64,000 nucleotides of DNA, taken from positions 104,628 to 168,627 of the forward strand of contig JAFKAC010000116.1 of NCBI GenBank assembly GCA_025766275.1. The letters run 5' to 3'. The notes beneath the pieces were generated by a model. That model had not been told where the DNA came from and made no database searches. It saw only the letters and a list, made by a program, of their open reading frames with translations. The translations under genes were made by a program, and so were the position numbers. Numbering within the stretch: position 1 is the stretch's first letter; each line of letters opens with the position of its first letter. Positions 21,301 through 29,562 of this stretch are shown piece by piece. This DNA comes from Lactarius indigo. Taxonomy: Eukaryota > Basidiomycota > Agaricomycetes > Russulales > Russulaceae.

Positions 21301-22537
21301 CTATGACATCACTGTACTTCTATGACATCATACATCCGGACTCTGCGTTATATAACGCTTTTGTACTTCTCTTTGTTCTTTACTTGGTATTATCTTTATT
21401 ATGATGTCAGTATGATATCATCTGGTTCTGGACTCTCCTTGTTCTCCTTTCCCTTGTTCTCAAAGTGTCCACTCTTTTGTCCCTTTGTAGAACAATAGCA
21501 CCTTTGTATTCTGTGACTAGTGTTACTTACCTTGTACTACTGTCACCCTCTGTAGGAGTATAAGTAGAGTACCATGTACGCTCCTGGTCCACATCAGTTC
21601 TCACTGTTTGTGTGCCAGGTAAGCTTCCTTCCCTCCAATGTAACCAACATCAGTTCTCACTGTTTGTGTGCCAGACACTCTTGCTTTACCTTGTCAAGAC
21701 TTCCCTGTTGCTGCTTCCAGCCACCCAGCCTATCTCACCACAGAACACTTTGTCACTCTGTGAGTATGCTATCTATGTGTGCTGTTCATCATAGAACAAT
21801 ACTTACGACACTGGTGTAACCTTCGACAGGATAACTGGGCGGAGCTATTACCAATGGCACAATTCGCGCACAACGCATGGGCGAATGCCACGACCAAACA
21901 TTCCCCGTTTTCGCTCATCATGGGATGGGAACCGTGGACAACATGGACACCCAAACCGTCAAATAGCCCAACAGTGGACCAACGACTGGAAGACCTGTTG
22001 ATACTCAGACAACACGCGCAAGATAGTATCAATCATGTGCAATGACTCATGGCCCAACGGGGAAAAACGAGGTTCACACCCTATCAGCAAGGAGACCAAG
22101 TATGGCTAGAAGGGACGAATCTCCGTACCTTCTATCCCACGAACAAGCTTGCCCCCAAAAGATACGGACCATTCCAAATCACAAGAGTTCTATCAGACGT
22201 TTCTTACGAACTGGAACTCCCAGTATCATGGAAGATCCACCTGGTATTCCATGCCAACCTTCTCACACCATATAAGGAGATGGAGATGCACGGCATAAAC
22301 TATTCCTGACCTCTGCCTGACCTTATTGAAGGGGAAGAGGAATACGAAGTGGAGCGAATCAAAGACGCCCAGGAACGAGGAAGAGGGCGCAAACTCCATT
22401 ACCTAGTAAAGTGGAAAGGATTCCCATCAAGTGACAACACGTGGGAACCTGTAACTAATATGACCCACGCCGCAGACGCCATCAAGGACTACTATAGACG
22501 ATACCCATCCGCCAAAGGGGCTGGACGAACAGCATAA
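18362..22537 (+). pseudogene. Gyp-1 pol
   Basis: In the -1 frame from the heptamer through the chromodomain, without a frameshift once the solo LTR (21164-21791) and one TAGAA are removed. Protease reads LIDSSATDN, so the catalytic DSG is DSS. RT has KLDIRWGYNN and YMDD (about 19577). RNase H has VDASSYTLGAVL and TDHANL. Integrase has a zinc region (HDTLSAGHPG...CAICQSNK) and a core with MDFIVKL, ISDRDPGF and DGQSERTNQ. Chromodomain is [13 protein letters not shown]...[17 protein letters not shown] (22343-22450). Broken by TGA at 18479, 19070, 20687, 20714, 20780, 22043 and 22307 and TAG at 20486. Dead as a gene. Confidence 0.9.
21164..21791 (+). repeat. Solo LTR of the Cop-1 family
   Basis: 628 bp, TGTTGATAAG...GTTCATCA, closely matching the Cop-1 LTRs, including the 26-bp direct repeat and GTAAGC. 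A TAGAA duplication (21159-21163 and 21792-21796) flanks it. It sits in the Gyp-1 integrase between QWLE and QYLR. Confidence 0.95.
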
Positions 22538-22577
22538 AAGGAAGCTCGACCACCCTGATAATTTCCCCAACCCTACG

Positions 22578-24017
22578 ATGACCAACACACCAATCTCCGA
22601 CACCACCCTCGTTCACATCCTCGACAACCCTCGACTCGAAGCCGCCCTCGAACGAGGGATTGTCACCATCAACATCTCAAACATACCCCGACTATCCCCG
22701 CCACCATCTCCCCAGCCCATCACTGTCCCTGACCCCACGATACCTCAAGCTCCAGAATGAGAACCTGGAGAACTCACCCCATCGACACCAGAAGAGGGAC
22801 AATATTCACCTACTCCCCCACCCAAACCATCTGTACCCTCACCACCATCCTCTTCACCCTCTACCCCACCACCACCACTTGAACCCTTTACTCCCGTCCA
22901 CGTCCACACACCCATTGACTACAACCGACCTGACTCCCCCCCCGAAGACACTGACGACCCCGATGCCCCTTTCTTCCCGAACACACCAGGTACCTTGAAA
23001 TTTTACCCCCTACAGATTCCGCTACCTGACGGTGGATCCAACACTGCGAAGTACATTTACTATCGCAAGGGATTCACCAAGGTAGTAGGAACGATGGGTG
23101 CTAGACAGCCACATTACGTAGAATCGGTCTACTTCTCATCACTTAGGCCCAACGTTTCGGCGCCCCCCTTCACAGCTGAACAACTCCAGTTCTTCAACCC
23201 TCATGACATTCGTGCCTGTGCCTTAGACGAAACCCTCATCAAGCTCAACTCTCCTTGTCTCACAGCTGAGGTCACTAGGCTGTGTACTGGACTTCTCGCA
23301 CTCAAGGAAATTGACGAGAAGTGCAAGAAACTAGAGGAAGACGCACGCAAATTACGGGTGGACCGACTTACAGTGGACCTCATGCTGGCCAGCACCAAAA
23401 GACAGCTCCAGTATGCGGGGGCCCTAGCCACCATTGGCAACGAGTACGTGCAGATGACAGCACTCCCGGCTCCACTCTGACACTCGTGCTACGCCATCCC
23501 TTTCTCCCCACGAGGCAGGGGACCACTAGAATTTCCCCACCTCGCCGACAAGCCTCACCGACGATGCTGCTATCATTGTGGCAGTTCCCATCACCTCGTA
23601 CGCGACTGCCCCACTAGACCAAGGCCAGCCTGCCGACATTGCCAAAGTCAAGAGCACCAATCCTATCGGTGTATCTTCTGACGCACAGGAATGGTCGAAG
23701 AAGTCATCACCACCTCCCAAGCAGACGAACATATTCGGCAGGCAGTAAACACCGAGGCATCCATGTCTTTCACAGTTCCGGAACCTCCGATAGTCGCCGC
23801 CGAGACTCAAGGAAGGTGGTGCGGGCGATGTTTCCGCACTAACGCTAATCATGACGAGATCCGATGCCCATAGTACGAGATGTGCCGCAAGTGTGGGAAG
23901 CATGGCCCTCTTTTCTTCCTCAAAACCCACTACTGTCGACTCGACATCTCTCCGTGGCCGGAGAATGACCTCGACGCCGACATCTACGACCTTGTCAACC
24001 CAGAGTCCTGAAGTCGA
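22578..24017 (+). pseudogene. Gyp-1 3' accessory ORF with four zinc knuckles
   Basis: A separate ORF in another frame, 40 bp after the pol stop, starting MTNTPISDTTLVHILDNP. A Pro-rich stretch is followed by a conserved segment (FYPLQIPLPDGG...KYIYYRKG..VVGTMGARQPHY, about 23000-23120), then a likely coiled coil (EIDEKCKKLEEDARKL, about 23310-23370) and four Cys/His motifs: CYHCGSSHHLVRDC, CRHCQSQEHQSYRC, CGRCFRTNANHDEIRC and CRKCGKHG...HYC. Interrupted by TGA near 22758, 23478 and 23679 and TAG near 23871. The same segment order occurs in Gyp-2 (40711-42133). Function unknown. Zinc knuckles suggest nucleic-acid binding, possibly a second nucleocapsid-like protein. Confidence 0.75.
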
Positions 24018-24045
24018 GGCGTCTTCAGACCAAGACGGGGGGTAA

Positions 24046-24627
24046 TGTTACGATTTTCCTTGGACTCATTCCTTTCCCATGATACTATTCCCTTTCCCAC
24101 ACTATACAAGCCCTGTACGACTACGCAGACTTTACGATTCCCCGGTTCCTATCACACGCCCTACTTATCGATGTTCCCTTCTGATAAAGTTCGACATGTG
24201 CTAGTTTCCGTTGCACTCCCAATCACGCGCGATCCTGCGTGATTCACCTTTATTCCCAGTACGACGTTCTCTTGTTCTCGTTAGGTCTCATCCATTGTTC
24301 CAAGACCGGCAATGGCGCCATTTGTTTGTAGTTGCCATACTAGTCATTATCTATTTAAACCTAGTCCTATCTAGCTTGTACGGTAGACTAGACTTCTTGT
24401 GTGATACTACACTCGTCTAACACAGAACACCTCCATGTGTCCTTTGTCTCGCGATCCCCGCTCCTGCTAGGCCTTCGTGTCTTAGCCTTCCTCTACGATC
24501 CAAGTGACTAGAGTCCTTGTGATCCTTGTGCATCATTCTCTCTGAAGTCAAGCCTCCGAGCTTGTACTACCGATCGATCGACTGACTTGGTGCAGGTCGT
24601 ACCTAACGCCCCTGTAGTGACGTTACA
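24046..24627 (+). repeat. Gyp-1 3' LTR
   Basis: 582 bp, preceded by the purine tract GACGGGGGGTAA and followed by the second CCACT. Confidence 0.93.
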
Positions 24628-24632
24628 CCACT

Positions 24633-24989
24633 GGACCACGCTGATGACCCTTCCTACCTTGAACAGTTGGCTAGGCTGCAGGCTATCACACCCACGCCTT
24701 CCCCTGACACCGTTTTCTTGAACCAAGTGTGGGCCCTGCTCTCTGACTGGCTTGCGGACTTTGAGACTGCCCGTTCTGCTCAACAGGAGACCCTTCAATG
24801 CGCCTACACGGTCAATATGGTTGGTGACCCCTATGCTTGGGAACTCACCTGCTGGTTGCATCGTGCACGCAACCTGGACATGGTTCAGGAGTTCTTCTGC
24901 CGCACCTCCCCTTCCTTACCAGTCATTAATATGATTGAACACACATTCACACACCGTGCCACCCAACTCCGTGATGTTGCACGACATGG
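24633..24989 (+). pseudogene. LINE ORF1, segment 2
   Basis: Continues the ORF1 frame exactly from 16115 (DTNPL-DHADDPSYLEQ...). It contains a Trp/Leu-rich helical stretch (NQVWALLSDWLADFETARSAQ) and is interrupted at ARHG by Gyp-2, resuming at 42745. No known domain. Confidence 0.8.
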
Positions 24990-25569
24990 TGTTATGATCC
25001 GACGCTTCGAACCCAAGTCACAGTATGTCTCCACCCTGCCTTTCCCCTTCTGTACTATACCTTGTTACCAAAGGAGCTACTGTTACTAGTGGCGCTGTTT
25101 CTTTGATCTGAACTTCTGTTTACTCCGTTTAGTCTCTTTGATATTGTGTGGACTTGTGTTCATGTTGTTTGGAACCCTGTCCTATATAAACCTGTACCAT
25201 AGACCGTAGGAAGCCAGACTTGGCTTCGTTTGCAAATCTAGCAACCTTGCCTCCGTACTTTGGTGTGACCTCGCCTTATCCTTCTCTTCTTGTGCATCCC
25301 CTACCTCAGTCCCTAACCAGGACACTTCGAAGTCTTTGCAGTTGAATTATATCAACGCGTTACACCTGTTATACTCTGTGCACTAGCAAGATCAAGTGTA
25401 GAGAAGTGTTAGACACTTCGGACGAGGAGTCCTACATTACAGAGTAGTGCTGCACCTTGTGCCACACGCTTATCACTAGTATTTCATAGCAATAAGACAA
25501 CAGAGGTCTTCGCTTGATACTTGTGTGACTCAGAACCTTTAGAACCCACGCCCCTGCTAGGGCGTAACA
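24990..25569 (+). repeat. Gyp-2 5' LTR
   Basis: TGTTATGATCC...GGGCGTAACA. TATATAA at 25183-25189; predicted transcript start and self-primer AGACTTGGCTT at 25216-25226. Confidence 0.95.
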
Positions 25570-25570
25570 T

Positions 25571-25581
25571 AAGCCAAGTCT
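25571..25581 (+). promoter_or_regulatory. Gyp-2 self-priming site
   Basis: AAGCCAAGTCT, 1 nt inside the LTR, is the exact reverse complement of AGACTTGGCTT at 25216-25226. Confidence 0.88.
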
Positions 25582-25760
25582 ACAACTCCCAACACACCCA
25601 AGACACTACTGCCACACAGCAGAGTGGGCGACGATCCAAGAGGACGCATCAGCCAACAACCAGACACTCCACAGAACCCAGAAACGACGGCATAGCCGGG
25701 CGACGGATCCTCCTTGACACAAGAGGCCGCTTCAGCCATCCCCTTACACAAATCAGCACC
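25582..25760 (+). other. Gyp-2 leader, first part
   Basis: Untranslated leader between the priming site and the Gyp-3 insertion; it continues at 35560. It contains no ATG. No other motif recognised. Confidence 0.7.
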
Positions 25761-26439
25761 TGTCACGAACCTATAAACCAGGTTGTGACTCAAGGCGCTT
25801 AGGACCGGTCCGGATCGGCCCGGTCTTATGTAATCACCTTCCTAAAGGGGAATTCCGAATCGGAGTTTGAATTCTGTTCTCAAACGATCACGGGATCTGT
25901 CACGTGATCAGTCACGTCTCTCAAGCCACGTGTTGTGTACTAATCAACAGTTGATCGTTGATCGATCAACAAAGATAATCAACCAAGTCACCACCCCTCG
26001 GGGATTCCCGCATTGACTGCGGAATCACGCCATCCTGACGCAAGATTGCGCCATCGACTGCGGCGCAGTCGTTCTATGTTTAAACCCCTTCTGATTGGAC
26101 TCTATTGTTAGATGTCTCTAGAATGTTCCTTTGCGCAGTACTGCGCAGCACCCGTGGGTGGGCCCTAAGCCTGCCCTAAACCTACGCACAGACCACCCCC
26201 TGTAGTATATAAGCTGGTGCAATTCTACGGACAGTCCCTCAGACTGTCCACTTGTGACATCCTCCCCTTGCCTCTCAGCTCCTTCGAGTGCCCCACTCTT
26301 CGTGCGCCACTACTCCTCTTTGAGCCAAGGCCGTAGCCCACATCTCCTGCGTCCTCCTGCATCTCTTCTCCACACCCTCCGCAGCCCCCAGTCCCCGCCT
26401 TCGTCGTGACCCCCTGTCGAGTGACAGTGAGTCATCACA
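25761..26439 (+). repeat. Gyp-3 5' LTR
   Basis: TGTCACGAAC...GTCATCACA. TATATAA at 26206-26212; predicted transcript start AGACTGTCCA at 26241-26250, 35 nt from the TATA start. ATGs occur upstream of the TATA box (for example near 26070, 26109 and 26120) but none from the predicted start to the LTR end. Confidence 0.95.
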
Positions 26440-26441
26440 CT

Positions 26442-26451
26442 TGGACAGTCT
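26442..26451 (+). promoter_or_regulatory. Gyp-3 self-priming site
   Basis: TGGACAGTCT, 2 nt inside the LTR, is complementary to AGACTGTCCA at 26241-26250. The site can also fold on itself (CAGTCTA-ACCAA-TAGACTG, 26446-26464), and the R region has a matching hairpin, GGACAGT...ACTGTCC. Confidence 0.82.
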
Positions 26452-26480
26452 AACCAATAGACTGACTCCAGGCTGCTTCA

Positions 26481-27737
26481 GTGGCTGACTATAACTACGA
26501 GTACGACTTCTCGCAGTACGGTCAGTGGGACGGAGATTCCGCCAGCTACCAGTCGGAGTTCGACAACCAAGGTAGCCCCCTCGACTTTTCCCGCGCCTCC
26601 CCTGTTCCCTCCACCTCTGCTGTCCGTCTTGACAGCCTCCGCTTCACCGCCCCCTACACCCCCGCCACTTTTGGTGGTAACGAGCCCCCCGCCCCTGTTG
26701 CCCTTGTTCGGGACGCAACCCCCGAACTAGTTTACCCCTACGCTCCGGCTGAAGAAGCCACCCCGTGTCCTTCCCCTCGCCCCCTGTCCCCCAGCACCGC
26801 CCAGTTCTACGAAGAGGTCCTCGAGATCATCGACCTCAACGGGAACATCATCCCCCTGTCCCCTGAACTCCGCGCCGAGTCTGCGCCTCCCCTCCGAGTC
26901 CCGACCCCCCGCCCCCCTCTTTCCCTTCGTGGCTCTCCTTCGCCACCTCCTGTTCTTCCTCCGACTCCTCGTCGCTCTCCGTCTCCTGTTCCGGTCCCCT
27001 CCCGCCTTGCAACCCCCGACTCGCCGATTGACTACGAGCGAGTAGCTGAACAAGGCCCCGTCTTTCCTCCGGCCCCCGAACAAGAGAACCTTCCGCCCCT
27101 CGGTCCCACCGCCTACCAGGCACCCCCTTGCCTCCTTTCCCAAGGAGAACACCCCCACCAGTACATCGCCGTCGTCACCCCCCAAGGAGAATCTTGGCGG
27201 CCCGCCTCCACCACACTCCGGGAACTTATCACTAAGATCCCCCTCGCCACTTCTCTTGTCTCTTTTCCCCCAATTTTCCCTTCCGTCACCCCTTTCCGTC
27301 TTCTTCCTCCCCACGTCTACACCCTCTTCCCGCGCATTGTTGACCCCGCTCAACACCCCGACTTCCCTCCCCTGTACATCTGTTCCAAGGCTATCTTCGA
27401 CCTTCCCTCCCCTGACACCCCCTTTGGGACTATCCGCTACGACTTCAGGGAAGGCCTGAGACGTGCCTTCGCCCCCCTTACTAACATCCACAGGGCAGGG
27501 TACATTGACTCTCTAGTGACCCTAGAGATCCAGGACTTTTTGGACGGAAGGATTGTAACCACTTACGGACACTTGCGTTTCTCTTTTAACGGAAAAATTT
27601 ACGCTTACCACCAGGCCTATTTCTTTGAAGACTTGGTTCGTTCCGCCCCCCACCTTCTTGCTTATTGCCTTTCGCCTCGTACCCCTGCCGACCCTTTTAG
27701 TTTCATTTCCACTTTTCCCGACGACCAGCCACTTTAG
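26481..27737 (+). CDS. Gyp-3 ORF a, no ATG, unknown function
   Basis: An open frame of 418 codons containing no ATG at all. It opens after a TGA at 26463; the first Kozak-like near-cognate is GTG-GCT at 26481, the same GTG-GC start seen at the first frame of Gyp-1, -2 and -4. The predicted protein starts Tyr-rich and acidic (ADYNYEYDFSQYGQW), has a long Pro/Ser/Arg-rich disordered middle (about 60-210) and a folded-looking C-terminal third with YICSKAIFDLPSPDTPFG, YGHLRFSFNGKIYAY and FFEDLVRSAPHLLAY. Strongly C-rich at third positions. No membrane segment or known motif. The stop TAG (27735-27737) lies in the loop of a small hairpin. That it is translated is inferred from its length and lack of stops. 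Confidence 0.6.
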   Translation: MADYNYEYDFSQYGQWDGDSASYQSEFDNQGSPLDFSRASPVPSTSAVRLDSLRFTAPYTPATFGGNEPPAPVALVRDATPELVYPYAPAEEATPCPSPRPLSPSTAQFYEEVLEIIDLNGNIIPLSPELRAESAPPLRVPTPRPPLSLRGSPSPPPVLPPTPRRSPSPVPVPSRLATPDSPIDYERVAEQGPVFPPAPEQENLPPLGPTAYQAPPCLLSQGEHPHQYIAVVTPQGESWRPASTTLRELITKIPLATSLVSFPPIFPSVTPFRLLPPHVYTLFPRIVDPAQHPDFPPLYICSKAIFDLPSPDTPFGTIRYDFREGLRRAFAPLTNIHRAGYIDSLVTLEIQDFLDGRIVTTYGHLRFSFNGKIYAYHQAYFFEDLVRSAPHLLAYCLSPRTPADPFSFISTFPDDQPL

Positions 27738-27846
27738 ATAAGTGGTTATATATTTGCCTTGTCTTGAAACGAGTGTTTTAAGTGCAACGCAAAAGTAAGT
27801 AAGTGTTTACTTATTTGGGTTTTGGACTTAAATCGAGTGATTTAAG
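27729..27846 (+). promoter_or_regulatory. Hairpin cluster between Gyp-3 ORFs a and b
   Basis: Four perfect or near-perfect hairpins fill the AT-rich junction: CCACTT-TAGAT-AAGTGG (27729-27745, ORF a stop in the loop); CTTGAAAC-GAGT-GTTTTAAG (27763-27782); TAAGTAA-GTGT-TTACTTA (27796-27813); and CTTAAATC-GAGT-GATTTAAG (27827-27846), whose last G is the first base of the ORF b GTG. Confidence 0.7.
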
Positions 27847-28829
27847 TGCCGCCTTCTACTCCATTTACCTTCAACTTATCTGAAGAACAAAGGCTCGCAC
27901 GAGCCCGAGTTAACTTTGAGTCCCACAGGCAGCGGCAACTTGACCGCTACTACCCCATCACTTCCACTTACGACCTCATCGATAACCCCTGTCTTGACTG
28001 TTGGACAGAACCCCCTACCGCCTTACGTACCCTTATCGACCTCTTTGACTTTGGAGAAGTCATCCCCGAAAGGGTTTACCACGAGTTTATTGACGATCTT
28101 TCTGAAGTCGTCAAGGCTGCCGACGAACAACTCCTTTATTGGCACCTTTCGAACTCCGTCTCCGCCACCAACCACCCAACAGACCAACTCCTAGTGTGGA
28201 CCAAGAGCGATTATCTTTGGTTTGTCCACGTTCCCCCTCGTCGTGATCACTACGTCCGGCAACTCGAGGACGGCTTCTCTCTTCACTTTGTCGACCGACT
28301 CCGCCTTACATACCAGGAAATACAGATTTCCTTCCAAGAAATTCGAGTGGTTATTCACCCCGACTCCGCCCCCCGCCTAGTTATCTCCGATAGTTCGGAA
28401 CTCACTTACTCCTTCGCCACCTCTGTGTGGGAAACTACCTTGTCAAACCCCGACCGGAACCTTGTCAACCCTAGCCTCTGGCACTATCCCCCTTCAACCT
28501 CTGACGACCCTGAACTAGTGTCAATTCTCAACGCCAGAGAAACTTTCCGGACTCCACCCTTGCTCCGCCGAATCACAGATCGGCTTCCCCCTAGTTCCCC
28601 TGAAACTGAAGACGAATCTTCAGACTCCGACATCTCCCTACATAACGGAGATACCAACCAGCCGCCTAGTCCCAACGACGGTTGGGGACCTACTCTAACC
28701 TCCGGCCCCTGTTGGTGCTCCCAAGAAGTCTGCACCTGCGGTTATCGTCCCAACACCCCCCCAACACCCCCCAACGTAGTATTGTGGTCCCCTGGAGTTA
28801 ACTATCTACCTTATAGAGAAAAGGACTAG
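27846..28829 (+). CDS. Gyp-3 ORF b, no ATG, unknown function
   Basis: An open frame of 327 codons with no ATG. The first candidate near-cognate start is GTG-CCG at 27846, in the 3' arm of a hairpin; its context is weak (T at -3, C at +4). The first 200 residues look folded and are rich in aromatic and acidic residues (FTFNLSEEQRLARARVNFES, LIDLFDFGEVIPERVYHEF, LVWTKSDYLWFVHV). The C-terminal part is Ser/Pro/Asp-rich and ends with a small Cys cluster, CWCSQEVCTCG. I recognise no family. The stop TAG (28827-28829) lies in the 3' arm of a hairpin (28801-28834). Neighbours: ORF a 108 nt upstream, ORF c immediately downstream. Confidence 0.55.
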   Translation: MPPSTPFTFNLSEEQRLARARVNFESHRQRQLDRYYPITSTYDLIDNPCLDCWTEPPTALRTLIDLFDFGEVIPERVYHEFIDDLSEVVKAADEQLLYWHLSNSVSATNHPTDQLLVWTKSDYLWFVHVPPRRDHYVRQLEDGFSLHFVDRLRLTYQEIQISFQEIRVVIHPDSAPRLVISDSSELTYSFATSVWETTLSNPDRNLVNPSLWHYPPSTSDDPELVSILNARETFRTPPLLRRITDRLPPSSPETEDESSDSDISLHNGDTNQPPSPNDGWGPTLTSGPCWCSQEVCTCGYRPNTPPTPPNVVLWSPGVNYLPYREKD

Positions 28830-28872
28830 ATAGTATAGATTGTCGAAGATAAATTTTACGAGTGTAAAATTT
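28801..28872 (+). promoter_or_regulatory. Hairpins between Gyp-3 ORFs b and c
   Basis: ACTATCTA (28801-28808) pairs with TAGATAGT (28827-28834), which contains the ORF b stop. Then AAATTTTAC-GAGT-GTAAAATTT (28851-28872) forms a perfect 9-bp stem with the same GAGT loop as two hairpins at the a/b junction. Confidence 0.7.
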
Positions 28873-29562
28873 GACAAATTTCCGAGTCAAACCCTGGATC
28901 CAATTCATTGGGCAATCAACCTGGCATCTTCACACGTCGCCCAAAGAAGAACTCATCGTCGCTTCCAAGTGGACGATCGGCCCATAGCCTCCACCCCTAG
29001 CACCCCTGTTACCCAAAGAAGGGCCCCCAGAGCTCGTCGAGCTACCAACACCCAGATCCCCCTTCCGAGCATTAACCAAGCCGGACCAAGTGAACCGGTG
29101 TACCCCAGTATCCAAGCAACTCCGACTGCAAGGCAGCATTCCACGAGCAGTGACGAAGCTCAGTATCTCGAGACCCAACCCCGAGAAATCCATTGTCATC
29201 TCCCTGAGGCTATCTTAGTAACCAAAAGCCTACCAACCCGAACCCCCCGAGAACTCGACGTGTTCAGAAGACACTGTTCTCTGTTGTACCAAAACCGGCA
29301 CAATCTTGAAACCCTGTATTTTTCCCAGCCGCTTACACGCATAAGCGAGGTTTCGACAAGCCCCTTGTATTTCCAAGACTTCTTGTGGAGAAGTAAGACA
29401 ACCCTGACCCACTTTGGTATTTGGGAAGAATACCATTGGATCCGTCGTTCACAAAGACCCCATCGTCCGGATAGAGCTATCCTCCTCCCTGCGTACAAAG
29501 TCTACTACCCCTGGAACCTGGACAGTTGGACTGTCACCCGTCTCACCAGAAGAGGTGAATGA
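28834..29562 (+). CDS. Gyp-3 ORF c, no ATG, overlaps gag
   Basis: An open frame of about 240 codons with no ATG, opening after TAG at 28831. Near-cognate starts available are TTG at 28840 and ACG at 28858 (in the hairpin). Basic and Ser/Thr/Pro-rich in the middle (TQRRAPRARRATNTQ), with a more structured C-terminal half rich in Trp and Tyr (SPLYFQDFLWRSKTTLTHF, GIWEEYHWIRRSQRPHRPDR). No known motif. Its TGA stop overlaps the gag start as ATGA (29559-29562), an arrangement that elsewhere supports termination-reinitiation. Start uncertain. Confidence 0.5.
   Translation, partial: YRLSKINFTSVKFDKFPSQTLDPIHWAINLASSHVAQRRTHRRFQVDDRPIASTPSTPVTQRRAPRARRATNTQIPLPSINQAGPSEPVYPSIQATPTARQHSTSSDEAQYLETQPREIHCHLPEAILVTKSLPTRTPRELDVFRRHCSLLYQNRHNLETLYFSQPLTRISEVSTSPLYFQDFLWRSKTTLTHFGIWEEYHWIRRSQRPHRPDRAILLPAYKVYYPWNLDSWTVTRLTRRGE

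Larger units (their letters stand above)
16116..24627 (+). mobile_element. Gyp-1: decayed Ty3/gypsy chromovirus
   Basis: LTRs of 582 bp at 16116-16697 and 24046-24627, with target duplication CCACT (16111-16115 and 24628-24632) inside LINE ORF1. It contains gag, pol with chromodomain and a 3' accessory ORF. By my count the LTRs differ at about 19 positions, nearly all transitions, making it the oldest LTR insertion of the nest. It carries a solo Cop-1-type LTR in its integrase. Confidence 0.95.

Noticed and set aside
25981..26060. Short palindromes in the Gyp-3 LTR (GATCGTTGATCGATC and CGCAGTACTGCGCAG types) as CRISPR-like or origin signals
   Set aside because: They are irregular, not spaced repeats, and lie in U3 upstream of the TATA box; ordinary promoter sequence is more likely. 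No CRISPR array is present.
26727..27491. Minus-strand 254-codon open frame opposite Gyp-3 ORF a
   Set aside because: It is Gly/Arg-rich antisense of a C-rich coding frame, with no recognisable motif; the plus frame is longer and fits the element.
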